A DNA stretch of 64,000 nucleotides from assembly GCF_014274465.1 (NCBI RefSeq), contig NZ_CP060394.1, positions 4,712,001 through 4,776,000 on the forward strand. Reading direction: 5' to 3'. Of the stretch, positions 54,263 through 63,271 are shown in pieces. Every line of letters starts with the position of its first letter. The stretch's first letter is position 1. The translations under genes were made by a program, and so were the position numbers. The DNA comes from Alloacidobacterium dinghuense. Its GTDB lineage: Bacteria > Acidobacteriota > Terriglobia > Terriglobales > Acidobacteriaceae. The notes beneath the pieces are model-generated. The model made no database searches. It worked only from the letters and a program-made list of their open reading frames with translations, and had not been told where the DNA came from.

Positions 54263-55636
54263 ATGCATGCTTCTCGCTTCCTTCTGTTGATTCCCTGCTG
54301 TGCCCTCCTCGGCATGAGCCTTACTCCAGCGCTCAAAGCAGCCAATCTCTGCGTCCACCACCATCCTGTTCCCGGCTGCTACACATCCATCCAGGCAGCC
54401 GTCAATCACGCCGCTCCCGGAGACACCATCAAAGTTTCGCGCGGCACTTACAAGGAATACGTAACCATCGGCATTCCAATTTCCATCCTCGGTGAAGATG
54501 CCGATTCCACCATCGTGGACGCCACCAACCAGCCGCACGGCTTCTTCGTAGACGGCTTCGACAACGCCAACCTCGCCAACGTCACCATCAGCGGCTTCAC
54601 CGTAGAGAACGCGCTTTTTGAAGGGATTCTTGTCGTGAGCGCTTCGAATGTTACGATCCGCGACAATCAAGTCAACAACAATGACGCCACTTCAGGCCTG
54701 AGCTTCACCGGTGCACCCACGGGATGCCCCAACCAGCCCGGCAATGGGGTCTACGAGAACGACGAGACGGGCGACTGCGGCGGCGCGATCCATCTGATAG
54801 GAACGGCCCATTCCACCCTCTCTGACAACTCCATTACAGGCAACGCCGACGGCGTCCTCATCAGCGACGAAACGGCGGAAAGTCACGACAACCTGCTCAT
54901 CCACAACGCCGTCATCGACAATCCATTGGAGTGCGGCATTGTCCTCGCCTCTCATCCTCCCACCGGACACACCGCGCCTCCGTTCGCTCCTCACTTCGGC
55001 GTCGATCACAATACCGTCGCCGAGAACGTCTCGATCGGCAACGGAGTGCAGATCGGGGGTTCCGGCGCAGGTCTCTTCACCGACGGCATGGGAACTGGCC
55101 ACGTAGTCGGCAATGTCATTATTCATAACAAGCTGGTCGGCAATGGTCTCGGAGGCGTCGCTCTGCATACGCATGTGGGTCCAGCTTTCGGACTGCCCGC
55201 GGATGATATGGACGACAACGTCATCGTCGGCAACTTCATCGCCAGGAACCTTCCCGACCAGGCTGACACCGCCACCCCCGGCAACGTGGGAATCAACATT
55301 AATAGTGGCGGTGGCGGCTCCCCCGTTCACGGCACCGTCATTGCATACAACATCATCCGCGATGAGGACGTAGACATCGCGGTGAACACTCCGACTGAGG
55401 TCGATATCCACCTCAACGATCTGGGCGGCGGCAAAATCGGCGTCGCCGATGTTTGCGCGTTTGACAAGGCAACCATTTGTAACGGCACGATCGAAGCCAG
55501 TGAAAATTATTGGGGATGCCCTCATGGTCCCGGATCTGCCGGCTGCGCCACGGTCAGCGGCTCAGATATCAGCTTCGTGCCCTGGCTTCAAAAGCCGCCC
55601 GAGCATGCTGATCATGAGGAGCACGATCGCGACTAG
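54263..55636 (+). CDS. Secreted right-handed parallel beta-helix (NosD/pectate-lyase-like) protein
   Basis: 457 residues from ATG 54263 (AGAGGA 7 nt before). Signal peptide (LLLIPCCALLGMSLTPALKA). YTSIQAAVNHAAPGDTIKVS starts the typical beta-helix domain, followed by repeated Asn/Val/Gly coils (NVTISGFTVENALFEGILVV, NVTIRDNQV, LSDNSITGNADGVLI). Two small Cys pairs are present near the C-terminus. Such proteins often bind or cleave polysaccharide, but no catalytic residues are recognised. Its tail is His/Asp-rich (HADHEEHDRD). IS copy 2 lies just downstream. Confidence 0.85.
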   Translation: MHASRFLLLIPCCALLGMSLTPALKAANLCVHHHPVPGCYTSIQAAVNHAAPGDTIKVSRGTYKEYVTIGIPISILGEDADSTIVDATNQPHGFFVDGFDNANLANVTISGFTVENALFEGILVVSASNVTIRDNQVNNNDATSGLSFTGAPTGCPNQPGNGVYENDETGDCGGAIHLIGTAHSTLSDNSITGNADGVLISDETAESHDNLLIHNAVIDNPLECGIVLASHPPTGHTAPPFAPHFGVDHNTVAENVSIGNGVQIGGSGAGLFTDGMGTGHVVGNVIIHNKLVGNGLGGVALHTHVGPAFGLPADDMDDNVIVGNFIARNLPDQADTATPGNVGININSGGGGSPVHGTVIAYNIIRDEDVDIAVNTPTEVDIHLNDLGGGKIGVADVCAFDKATICNGTIEASENYWGCPHGPGSAGCATVSGSDISFVPWLQKPPEHADHEEHDRD

Positions 55637-55691
55637 CTCGACTGTCACTACCAGACTTGTTCCACTCAGAATATATTCATCCTTGCGACGA

Positions 55692-55719
55692 GCCGGGTGC
55701 CCCATTCAAGCCTTCTTTT
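55692..55719 (+). repeat. R1 hairpin, left arm beside IS copy 2
   Basis: GCCGGGTGCCCCATTCAAGCC then the loop bases TTCTTTT, ending exactly at the IS. With 57021-57040 on the other side (TTCTTTTGGCTTGAGTGGGG) it reconstructs an uninterrupted R1 hairpin like 59376-59412. Confidence 0.8.
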
Positions 55720-57020
55720 TGTTCAGTGCCATGACATGCTTTCCAGGATGTTTCTAGTCATCCTTTACACTCCCTGCGCGAGCGAAGCGAGAGCAGGGAG
55801 TGAGACTGAGGATGCCTTGGAAGACGATGGACGTGCGGGAACAGCGGGTGCGGTTTGTGGTGGCGGCGTTGCGCCGTGAGCGGAGCTTGAGCAGCTTATG
55901 CCGGGAGTTTGGCATCTCGCGTCCAACTGGGCGGCTGTGGGTCGAGCGCTATCGGGCTGGCGGGGTGGAAGCCATCGCGGAACGCAGCCGACGCCCCCTG
56001 CACAGTCCACAGCAGACCGCGCCGGAGGTGGAAGGGCGTGTGATCGAGCTACGCCTCCGCTATCCCGACTGGGGTGCGCGCAAACTGCAGGTATTGCTCG
56101 AGCAATGCGGGACACGTTTGCCCGCAAGCACCATCCATCGCATTCTGCTGCGCCATCAACTGGTGCGCCCCGAGGACCGGCATCGCCCCGCGCCCAGGCG
56201 CTTCGAGCGGGCCGCGCCCAACGAGCTGTGGCAGATGGATTTCAAGGGTCCCAAGTCGTGGCACCAGCCGATCGGACCGCTTTCCATCCTGGATGATCAC
56301 AGCCGTTATGTGATCGCGCTGGAGGCGGTGGGCAGCACCCAGGCCGAGCCGGTCCGTGTGCGGCTGGAGCATGCCTTTCAAGAGTGCGGTCTGCCCGAGG
56401 CCATGCTGATGGATCACGGCGTGCCCTGGTGGAGTTGGGCCGGACCACAGGCGGCGACGACAGGACTGGCGCTGTGGCTGATCAAACAGGGCATACGCCT
56501 CTGCTGGAGCGGCATCGGGCATCCGCAGACGCAAGGCAAGGTGGAGCGCTTTCACGGCGCGCTGGAACGCGCGCTCACCCGGCGTGGACTGCGTGGCCAC
56601 GCGCCCCAGCAGTGGCTGGACCGCTATCGCTGGGAGCACAACCATCTGCGTCCGCACGAAGCCCTGGGCATGCAGACTCCAGCCAGCCGCTGGCGCCCCA
56701 GTGAGCGGCGCTACGATCCCAACCCGCCGCGCTGGCAGTACCCCGAGGGAGCCTGGGTACTGAAGGTCGACTGTCAAGGCAAGCTGGAGATCGCCGATAC
56801 CAAGTGGCGCATCGGTCGCGCTCTGGCCGGTGAATGGGTGCAGATCCTCCCTGTCGAACAGCGGCTCCAGGTCTATTACTGCAACACCCTGATCCGGGAA
56901 CTCGATCCCGCCATCCAACGCTCGACGATCGTCGAGCGTTGGATACCAGCTCAAAACCCTCGACCCTAACTGGAAAGAATGTCCAGAGACAAACTGCAAA
57001 CGATGTCGTGTAACTTGACA
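55720..57020 (+). mobile_element. IS481-family insertion sequence, copy 2
   Basis: 1301 bp, identical by eye to copy 1. It has a 7-bp direct repeat TTCTTTT at 55713-55719 and 57021-57027, so this copy is the product of simple transposition. The repeat equals the loop of the R1 hairpin, meaning the loop is the target. Confidence 0.92.
55812..56969 (+). CDS. IS481-family transposase (copy 2)
   Basis: 385 residues, protein identical to the copy at 51473, with HTH, DDE core and C-terminal barrel. Identity of two copies 4.3 kb apart points to recent transposition. Confidence 0.93.
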   Translation: MPWKTMDVREQRVRFVVAALRRERSLSSLCREFGISRPTGRLWVERYRAGGVEAIAERSRRPLHSPQQTAPEVEGRVIELRLRYPDWGARKLQVLLEQCGTRLPASTIHRILLRHQLVRPEDRHRPAPRRFERAAPNELWQMDFKGPKSWHQPIGPLSILDDHSRYVIALEAVGSTQAEPVRVRLEHAFQECGLPEAMLMDHGVPWWSWAGPQAATTGLALWLIKQGIRLCWSGIGHPQTQGKVERFHGALERALTRRGLRGHAPQQWLDRYRWEHNHLRPHEALGMQTPASRWRPSERRYDPNPPRWQYPEGAWVLKVDCQGKLEIADTKWRIGRALAGEWVQILPVEQRLQVYYCNTLIRELDPAIQRSTIVERWIPAQNPRP

Positions 57021-57261
57021 TTCTTTTGGCTTGAGTGGGGTATCGGTGTCCTCTGGCCAGCCCTAAGGTTGCAAAGGGGCTCACCGAAGAAAAAGGATTC
57101 CGGCAAGAGTTCTCGTTCTTATTGACAGACCAAAATCATCGCTTCATAATCGGTCACCTCTCCCCTAATTGATCGTCTCCCCCACAATCGGGTGCTCCCG
57201 CTTTCGACCACGTGATTCGTAAAGGGTCCTGAACATCGCCACGACAACAGGAAAGGGAATC

Positions 57262-58260
57262 ATGAATACTCCACGCACGAGTGTATGGCTCGCGAGTATC
57301 GTCCTTGGCACAGCCTTGATGGCGGCGCCTGCGGAATTGGCTTTTGGTTCAACATCTGCCAGCGGCGCTCAGGAAGCCGCCTCTGTCAACACGCATCCCA
57401 TTGCCGGACCAAACCGTCCCGCCAATGTGCCCGACGGATACGTGATCACACCGTTCGGTTACTTCCATGCATCCTGCGTACGAAGCCTGGTCAAAGGCGA
57501 AAGACTGATGGCCGACGGACGCCTTCAGCATGCGGACGGAAGCATCGACGAGAAGGCCGCCGTCTGCAGCTATCCGCACTACCAGCGCAACGGAGTCTCC
57601 AGCGCAGGAAACACCAGCACATCACCTGAAATCAATGGCTGGGTCGAAAACGCCAACTTCACCACAGGAACTCCGAGCAAAACATACGGCTCTCTGGTGT
57701 CAGGGTGGATCGTGCCACCGCAACCCGCGGCAAATGATGGTCAGGTTCTCTACTTCTTTCCCGGGTTCGAAGATATCAACGACCCCCAAACATCCATCCT
57801 TCAGCCCGTGTTGGGTTGGTATCAGGGACAGTGGACGATTGCCAGCTGGAACTGTTGCCTGAACGGCATTACGACAAACAGCCCAGCCGTGAGCGTAAGT
57901 CCCGGCGACCTGATCTATGGTTCCATCACGAGCAATTGTGGAGCGGGAAGCGTCTTGTGTTCCGGCTGGAATGTGCTCAGCGTCGATCTCTCAACCGGGC
58001 AAAGCACGATCCTGGCCAACACTCCCAGCGATGGGCAGGCATTCAATTGGGCCTTCGGGGGCGTGTTGGAAGCCTATTCCATCGTCAGGTGCGAGGACTA
58101 TCCCTCAGACAGGCGGCTGACTTTCGAAACAGTGGTTTTCAACCAGGACCTTAATCCCATTCTCGATCCGAAGTGGGGCAAAGCCGTCAATAACAATGGC
58201 ACCCCACAGTGTAACTATGGCGTAAAACCGGACCGTCTCAAGGTGACAGTTGACTACTAG
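57262..58260 (+). CDS. Secreted beta-sandwich protein, possibly glutamic-peptidase (G1)-like
   Basis: 332 residues. Signal peptide (VLGTALMAAPAELAFG). The mature part has WIVPPQPAANDGQVLYFFPG, SILQPVLGWYQGQWTIASWN and VSPGDLIYGSI, a pattern like the lectin-like fold of eqolisins (family G1), in which a Gln (here in ILQ) and a Glu are catalytic. The Glu in GVLEAYSI is a candidate. Five Cys after the signal suggest disulfides. The match is weak and the true role is unknown. Confidence 0.55.
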   Translation: MNTPRTSVWLASIVLGTALMAAPAELAFGSTSASGAQEAASVNTHPIAGPNRPANVPDGYVITPFGYFHASCVRSLVKGERLMADGRLQHADGSIDEKAAVCSYPHYQRNGVSSAGNTSTSPEINGWVENANFTTGTPSKTYGSLVSGWIVPPQPAANDGQVLYFFPGFEDINDPQTSILQPVLGWYQGQWTIASWNCCLNGITTNSPAVSVSPGDLIYGSITSNCGAGSVLCSGWNVLSVDLSTGQSTILANTPSDGQAFNWAFGGVLEAYSIVRCEDYPSDRRLTFETVVFNQDLNPILDPKWGKAVNNNGTPQCNYGVKPDRLKVTVDY

Positions 58261-58335
58261 AAAGCATCGTTTTCTTCTGCGCCGTGTTTTTCCTCACGGA
58301 TATAATCAACGGACTTTATCCCGAGGAGAAATACG

Positions 58336-59361
58336 TTGAACTCACAAGCAGGTTCGGCCACACCGGATCACATCATGCAGATCGGTCTGGGATTCTGGGC
58401 ATCGAAGGTACTGCTGAGCGCCGTCGAAATGGGAGTTTTCACCGAACTGGCGCATGGGCCGGAGCAATTCGACAATTTAGCCGGACGACTCGGCCTGCAT
58501 CATCGCTCGTCGCGTGACTATCTCGACGCGCTCGTCGCCCTCGGCTTTTTGCAGCGGTCAAATGGAGTCTACTCCAACACTCCTGAGACCGATCTTTTTC
58601 TCGACCGGAATAAGCCGGGCTATCTCGGCGGCATCCTCGAGATGGCGAACGCGCGTCTCTACGGCTTCTGGAACCACCTCACCGAAGCGCTCCGCACCGG
58701 ACGGCCGCAAAACGAAGCCAGGGACAACAGCGGTGAATCCCCATTTGGCGCGCTGTATGCCGACCCCGCCCGCCTCAAGTCATTTCTCGCCGCCATGTCA
58801 GGCATCAGCCACGGTGCCAACGTCGCCATCGCGAACAAGGTTCCCTGGGCTAACTACAAGACATTTGCCGATGTGGGAACCGCGCAAGGAGATCTCGCCG
58901 TTCAGATCGCCCTCGCCAATCCTCATCTCAAGGGAATTGGATTCGACCTCGCGCAGGTAGGCCCAACCTTTGAAGAATATGCCGAAGCCAACGGAGTCCA
59001 CGACCGCCTTACCTTCCAGCCGGGAGACTTCTTCACCGAAGTTCTGCCGAAAGTCGACGTCATCACCATGGGCCATATCCTGCATGACTGGGATCTCGAA
59101 GAGAAAAAAATGCTCATCGGCAAGGCATACGATGCCCTCAATCCCGGTGGAGCGCTGGTTGTCTACGATGCGATCATCGATGATGACCGGTCAAGGAATG
59201 CCTTCGGCCTGCTGATGAGCCTGAACATGCTGATTGAGACCAGTGGAGGATTCGACTACACCGGCGCTGAGTGCATTGAGTGGATGAAAGCCGCAGGCTT
59301 CCGTGATGCCTATGTAGAACACCTGGTAGGTCCAGACTCGATGGTCGTCGGCTTCAAATAG
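58336..59361 (+). CDS. SAM-dependent O-methyltransferase (ASMT/COMT-like)
   Basis: 341 residues. N-terminal dimerisation domain ([40 protein letters not shown]) followed by a class I SAM domain with [16 protein letters not shown] and the catalytic-His region [20 protein letters not shown]. Such enzymes methylate hydroxyls on small molecules. TTG start at 58336, with GAGGAG 7 nt upstream. No biosynthetic cluster around it; substrate unknown. Confidence 0.88.
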   Translation: MNSQAGSATPDHIMQIGLGFWASKVLLSAVEMGVFTELAHGPEQFDNLAGRLGLHHRSSRDYLDALVALGFLQRSNGVYSNTPETDLFLDRNKPGYLGGILEMANARLYGFWNHLTEALRTGRPQNEARDNSGESPFGALYADPARLKSFLAAMSGISHGANVAIANKVPWANYKTFADVGTAQGDLAVQIALANPHLKGIGFDLAQVGPTFEEYAEANGVHDRLTFQPGDFFTEVLPKVDVITMGHILHDWDLEEKKMLIGKAYDALNPGGALVVYDAIIDDDRSRNAFGLLMSLNMLIETSGGFDYTGAECIEWMKAAGFRDAYVEHLVGPDSMVVGFK

Positions 59362-59375
59362 CTAGTCGGCAATAT

Positions 59376-59588
59376 GCCGGGTGCCCCTTCAAGCCTTCTT
59401 TTGGCTTGGGTGGGTAGATTAGCTCGCTGGCAGTGTCGATCCTTCAGAAAAGCAAAAATTATCAAAACAAAAAGAGGCGCAAAGCGCCTTCAGGTAGAAG
59501 CCGGGGACTTTAGTCTCCGGAATAAACCGTCGCCGCAGGCGACCGCCTCACTGCCGTAGGCGGGAGTGGAGGCAAAGCCGAAACGGCT
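59376..59588 (+). repeat. R1 interspersed multi-hairpin repeat, complete copy
   Basis: About 213 bp. A 5' hairpin CAAGCC-TTCTTTT-GGCTTG (59390-59408), extended by CCC/GGG-type pairs, is uninterrupted. Downstream are CCGGGGACT/AGTCTCCGG (one mismatch), GTCGCC-GCA-GGCGAC and CCTCACTGCC/GGCGGGAGTGGAGG stems. It lies in the 232-bp gap between convergent genes. The 5' hairpin is an empty site for the IS481 element. Confidence 0.75.
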
Positions 59589-59593
59589 AGGAC

Positions 59594-60652
59594 TTACCTC
59601 ACCAGAAAGGACAACATCATCCGCGCCATCTTCGCTTTGATGTTCGCTTTGAAAGAAAAGAAAGAATGGCTTGAGCCTCTCTGCGAATGCGTAGCAGACG
59701 AGAGTCTGAGGACACGTTCAGCGTTCCGATACGCAAGCTTCTCTCTGTCCTCGTTGGATAGCTGGGCCTTCCTGAGAAAATCCACGCCCTCGAAATTGTC
59801 ACCGAAGGGATCATCGACCGAGAACAGGACGTTATCGATTCCGAGCTCTGCAACCGCGCACTGCAGAGCCGCCTGATCGAAAAAGCCGCTCGTCGTAATG
59901 AAGACATTTGCGCGCATGTAACAGAGCAGACTCTTCTGCATGCCCTTCTGTTCTTTCAGAAGCCAGTTGCCCATCGTAATCGCGGCATTGACGCGCTTGA
60001 GGGTAAACGGAATCAATTCGCCCATGTGCCCAACGATGATTTTCAGGCGCGGATAACGATCGAAGACACCGCTCGAAATCAGCTTAAGAAGATGCGTCCC
60101 CGTTTCGACCTGCCATCCCCAACTCTGCATCATCGCAGGAGAGTCTTTGTAGTACGTGTCGATGATCGACTGAGGTGGATCGGTCGGATGAATATAGATC
60201 GGGACATCCAACGCTTGCGCTCGCTCAAAGATCGGCGCGAACGATTCCTCGTCCAGATAGCGCCCTTGCGTGTGACCGTTAATGAGCGCCCCTTTAAATC
60301 CAAACTGAGTCACCGTCCGCTCCAATTCATCGGCAGCGTCCGCAGGTGATTGCATTGGCAGCATCGCAAAACCGGCGAAGCGTGTCGGGTACTGGCTGAT
60401 GCGCTCAGCCAGCCAGTCGTTGACCTCACGGGATAAGCGAATAGCTAAATCACATTCAAGGGCCTGCACGCCGGGCTGAACATGAGATAGCACTTGCAAA
60501 TCAATGCCGGCAGCGTCCATGCGGCGAATTCGATCTTGCCCAACATTGGTAAGACGATCTCCGACCATGTCGAGCAACCTGACGTACGCCGGCGAATATA
60601 ACGCCCGCAGTTTGTGGTGCAGGAACGCTTCTTCGAGAGCAATGACTCGCAT
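59594..60652 (-). CDS. Amidohydrolase-family decarboxylase (ACMSD/gamma-resorcylate decarboxylase-like)
   Basis: 352 residues. Metal site visible as E in IALEEAF, H in IYIHPTDP and GHMGE, and D in SVDDPFGDN; the family uses a zinc or manganese ion. Close to 2,6-dihydroxybenzoate/5-carboxyvanillate decarboxylases and ACMSD, so aromatic acid decarboxylation is likely. ATG 60652 (or GTG 60655). The last 35 residues are a basic, Ser-rich extension. A TetR gene lies 73 bp upstream on the same strand with a palindrome between, suggesting substrate-controlled expression. Confidence 0.85.
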   Translation of the reverse strand: MRVIALEEAFLHHKLRALYSPAYVRLLDMVGDRLTNVGQDRIRRMDAAGIDLQVLSHVQPGVQALECDLAIRLSREVNDWLAERISQYPTRFAGFAMLPMQSPADAADELERTVTQFGFKGALINGHTQGRYLDEESFAPIFERAQALDVPIYIHPTDPPQSIIDTYYKDSPAMMQSWGWQVETGTHLLKLISSGVFDRYPRLKIIVGHMGELIPFTLKRVNAAITMGNWLLKEQKGMQKSLLCYMRANVFITTSGFFDQAALQCAVAELGIDNVLFSVDDPFGDNFEGVDFLRKAQLSNEDREKLAYRNAERVLRLSSATHSQRGSSHSFFSFKANIKAKMARMMLSFLVR

Positions 60653-60657
60653 CACTC

Positions 60658-60695
60658 AAAGTATACTCTCATTAGTTAACTATAGTTAACTAATG
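60658..60695 (-). promoter_or_regulatory. Promoter and TetR-type palindromic operator of the amidohydrolase gene
   Basis: A perfect 26-bp palindrome fills 60670-60695, with paired GTTAAC blocks about a TATA centre (TTAGTTAACTATAGTTAACT is its core). On the minus strand TATACT (60663-60658) is a -10 candidate, so the palindrome covers the upstream promoter. Binding by the adjacent TetR protein is inferred. Confidence 0.7.
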
Positions 60696-60725
60696 ACATG
60701 CGCCGCGCGCTCCCTAAGAAAACCG

Positions 60726-61343
60726 CTATTGAAACCCGTTCCAGACCATCCGGTGGAACATCTCATCCATGGTCGCAGGCGATTCTTTCGTGCCGCGATC
60801 CATCCACCATCGCAACAGCGACAGCAAACTCCCGGCCAGCGCAAAAGTGCGGGCAGTCAATTCACGCTGCGGAAGCTTCGGCAGCCGCTTCAATTCCTTG
60901 AGGCGTCGCTCAATCCCGCGAGCAAAGTATCCTTCCGCGAGTTCGAAAAAGTCGTCGAGTCGGCCCGAGTCCTCCAGCATCCGATAAAACTTCTTCTGAC
61001 TGCCAATGTGCTCAAACATCTCTGCCACGGGCACAACCCGGTGTGATTCTTCCTTGCGCACACTGAGCGCTGTGCTCATCATTTCCAAAAACTGTTCAAA
61101 CTGGCTGAGCAGCAAATCATCCTTGTCGCGGAAGTGAAGATAAAACGTGGACCGACCAATCGACGCGCGATCCAGCACCTCCTGTACCGTCACATCATCC
61201 ATTGACTTCTCCTGAATCAACGAGACCAAAGCGCTGCCAAGCCGAGCATGCGTACGCCGTATACGCTGATCCGGTGCGCGTCGCCGCTTCTCTTCTTTCT
61301 GCTCGCCATGATCCTGAACTCTGGAGTCCACATTTCTGGACAT
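60726..61343 (-). CDS. TetR/AcrR-family transcriptional regulator
   Basis: 205 residues. N-terminal HTH with DDVTVQEVLDRASIGRSTFY (about 48-67), preceded by a basic arm (EEKRRRAPDQRIRRTHARLG), then an all-helical ligand domain with WWMDRG typical of TetR_C. GAGG lies 7 nt before ATG 61343. Probably represses the downstream amidohydrolase gene via the palindrome at 60670-60695. Confidence 0.92.
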   Translation of the reverse strand: MSRNVDSRVQDHGEQKEEKRRRAPDQRIRRTHARLGSALVSLIQEKSMDDVTVQEVLDRASIGRSTFYLHFRDKDDLLLSQFEQFLEMMSTALSVRKEESHRVVPVAEMFEHIGSQKKFYRMLEDSGRLDDFFELAEGYFARGIERRLKELKRLPKLPQRELTARTFALAGSLLSLLRWWMDRGTKESPATMDEMFHRMVWNGFQ

Positions 61344-61543
61344 TGGCTGCCTCTTTGTTCAACAACGCGAAACTCGCTCTCGACTTCGTAACAGATTCTC
61401 GCTACATTGCGAATCATATGACAAACCGCTGCTCACAACAGAACAACATTTTCATGTCAGCGAACGAAAACCGTGAGACAGCGGCGCGTCGTTTGAATTT
61501 CATCGACGGCATCCCGTGCCGTCGAGATGCAAAGGAGAGAACC

Positions 61544-61951
61544 ATGAATCGGAATCGCTTCCGCTTACTTGCAATCGGGACCATGTTGATCGTCGCGCTC
61601 ACTCTACCCGCGCAACAGACTCCCGCTGGATCAGGTAGTACTGACCAGCACAGCGCGCAAAGCGGTATGCCATCAGTCGAACAGCATTTGAAAGTGCTGT
61701 CTGAGAAGCTTGATCTCACTGACGACCAACAGTCCAAAGTCAGGCCCATTCTCCAGGAGATGCATGACGGTATGCAGAACGTCATGCAAGACCAAAGCCT
61801 GTCGCCGGAAGAGCGTCACGAGAAGATGAAAGCGTTGCACATGAAAGCAGACAAACAGGCTCGCGAGATCCTCAACGACGACCAGAAGAAGAAACTCGAT
61901 CAACTCGAACAGGAGCCGCACCCGGAACTGCACGGCAATCCGAATGCGTAA
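61544..61951 (+). CDS. Spy/CpxP-like periplasmic LTXXQ protein
   Basis: 135 residues from ATG 61544 (AAGGAGAG upstream). Signal peptide (FRLLAIGTMLIVALTLPAQQ). EKLDLTDDQQSKVRPILQEM and LSPEERHEKMKALHMKADKQ and ILNDDQKKKLDQLEQEP are LTXXQ-type helices of Spy/CpxP chaperones or metal sensors. The frame is open upstream to 61202 but that part covers the TetR start. It converges on the PP2C gene. Confidence 0.82.
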   Translation: MNRNRFRLLAIGTMLIVALTLPAQQTPAGSGSTDQHSAQSGMPSVEQHLKVLSEKLDLTDDQQSKVRPILQEMHDGMQNVMQDQSLSPEERHEKMKALHMKADKQAREILNDDQKKKLDQLEQEPHPELHGNPNA

Positions 61952-62030
61952 CCCGCAGCCGCAACCGCAACCATCATAGATCTGAAGAGACCCATCTTCA
62001 CCTGTGATGGTTCGGCGGCTTGGAAGCAAC

Positions 62031-63104
62031 CTACAAGACTTTCAAAACCACCAGCGTCAGATCATCCGCCTGTTCCGTCTCTCCGGCAAACACCGCTACC
62101 GCCTCGGAAACATGAGCCACCACCTGAGCCGCCGACCCGCCGCCATCCCGGCAAATCACATCTTCCAACCGATCCACTGAGAACTCTTCGCCCTGCTCGT
62201 TCTCCTGTTCCGTCACGCCATCCGTGAAGAGCGTGAGAATATCGCCCTGCGCAAGCGTGAGCGAAGTGTCTGAATACTGCGCGTTCGGCAGAATCCCCAG
62301 GATCGGGCCGCCGGCTTCATCTAAGAATTGCGACTCGCACGAGCTCGCGCGCAGCAGCACCGGCGGATTGTGCCCCGCGTTCGCGTATTGCAGCGTGCGC
62401 GTCACGCGATTCAGCCGGGCATAAAACATCGTCACAAACGTCGCCGCGTTGGTGATCTGCTTCAAAATCTCATCCAGGTCTTGAATCACCTCCGAGGGCG
62501 CTTCCAACTCGCGCGCGCGCAATCGCAGCGCAACGGCAAGCGAGGGCATCAACAATGCAGCCGCCGCGCCCTTGCCCGAAACATCGGCAATCACCACATC
62601 AATCACATCATCCGAGACGGGGAAAAAATCGTAGTAATCGCCGCCCAGCATCCGCGCCGTCTTCATCTTCGCGGCAATATCGACTCCCGGCAAAGTAAGG
62701 GGCTTGGGCAAGACGCGACGTTGCACCTGCGCAGCAAGAGCAAGGTCGCGCTCATAGGCGTCGCGCTGCTCGCGTACCTCCTCGGCCATGCGGTCGCGCT
62801 GCTGCGCAATCAGCGTCACAAGAAAGCCAACCACGACGAAGCTCGCCAGATAGACAACATTGTGCACGATCCGCCAGTACAACGAAGGAGCAGGAGGACC
62901 GAAAATATCCCCGAGAAAAGTGCAAATCGTTCCCAGCCCGATCGTGAAAGGAAGGGGATTGACTAAAGCGCAGAGTGCAATTGGAAGCACATAAAGGTAG
63001 GCAAGGGAAACATCCGCAACGATCAGCCAATCGGTGTAGGCCACGGCAGCAACCGCCGCGACCACGACAAAGTTCAGCAATCCCGCGACACGCTGCTCGC
63101 CCAT
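62031..63104 (-). CDS. Membrane-anchored PP2C/SpoIIE-type serine phosphatase (RsbU-like)
   Basis: 357 residues from ATG 63104 (AAGG 9 nt before). About five hydrophobic segments at 1-110, then a coiled signalling helix (QQRDRMAEEVREQRDAYERD), then a complete SpoIIE domain: GGDYYDFF, DVSGKGAAAALLM, YANAGHNPP, LFTDGVTEQEN and DDLTLVVL. It should dephosphorylate a Ser-phosphoprotein such as an anti-sigma antagonist in response to a membrane signal. The frame is open upstream to 63617, but that extension has no domain. Confidence 0.9.
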   Translation of the reverse strand: MGEQRVAGLLNFVVVAAVAAVAYTDWLIVADVSLAYLYVLPIALCALVNPLPFTIGLGTICTFLGDIFGPPAPSLYWRIVHNVVYLASFVVVGFLVTLIAQQRDRMAEEVREQRDAYERDLALAAQVQRRVLPKPLTLPGVDIAAKMKTARMLGGDYYDFFPVSDDVIDVVIADVSGKGAAAALLMPSLAVALRLRARELEAPSEVIQDLDEILKQITNAATFVTMFYARLNRVTRTLQYANAGHNPPVLLRASSCESQFLDEAGGPILGILPNAQYSDTSLTLAQGDILTLFTDGVTEQENEQGEEFSVDRLEDVICRDGGGSAAQVVAHVSEAVAVFAGETEQADDLTLVVLKVL

Positions 63105-63271
63105 GCGCCACGCCTTCTGCGGCCCGTGCCGCGTTATTCCTGCGACCTCAAACGCAGGGTCACTGCATCGCACGAATTGTACCTGACTACGCAAGCTCGG
63201 CCAGACCACCGAGGCGCTGCCTTTTGCGTCCTCCTGTATTGCAACTCCATCCAATCCGCCAGGAGATTCCA

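Noticed and set aside
52682-59588. R1 repeats as a CRISPR array or riboswitch
   Set aside because: No regular spacers of even length for CRISPR, and copies lie after genes rather than in leaders.
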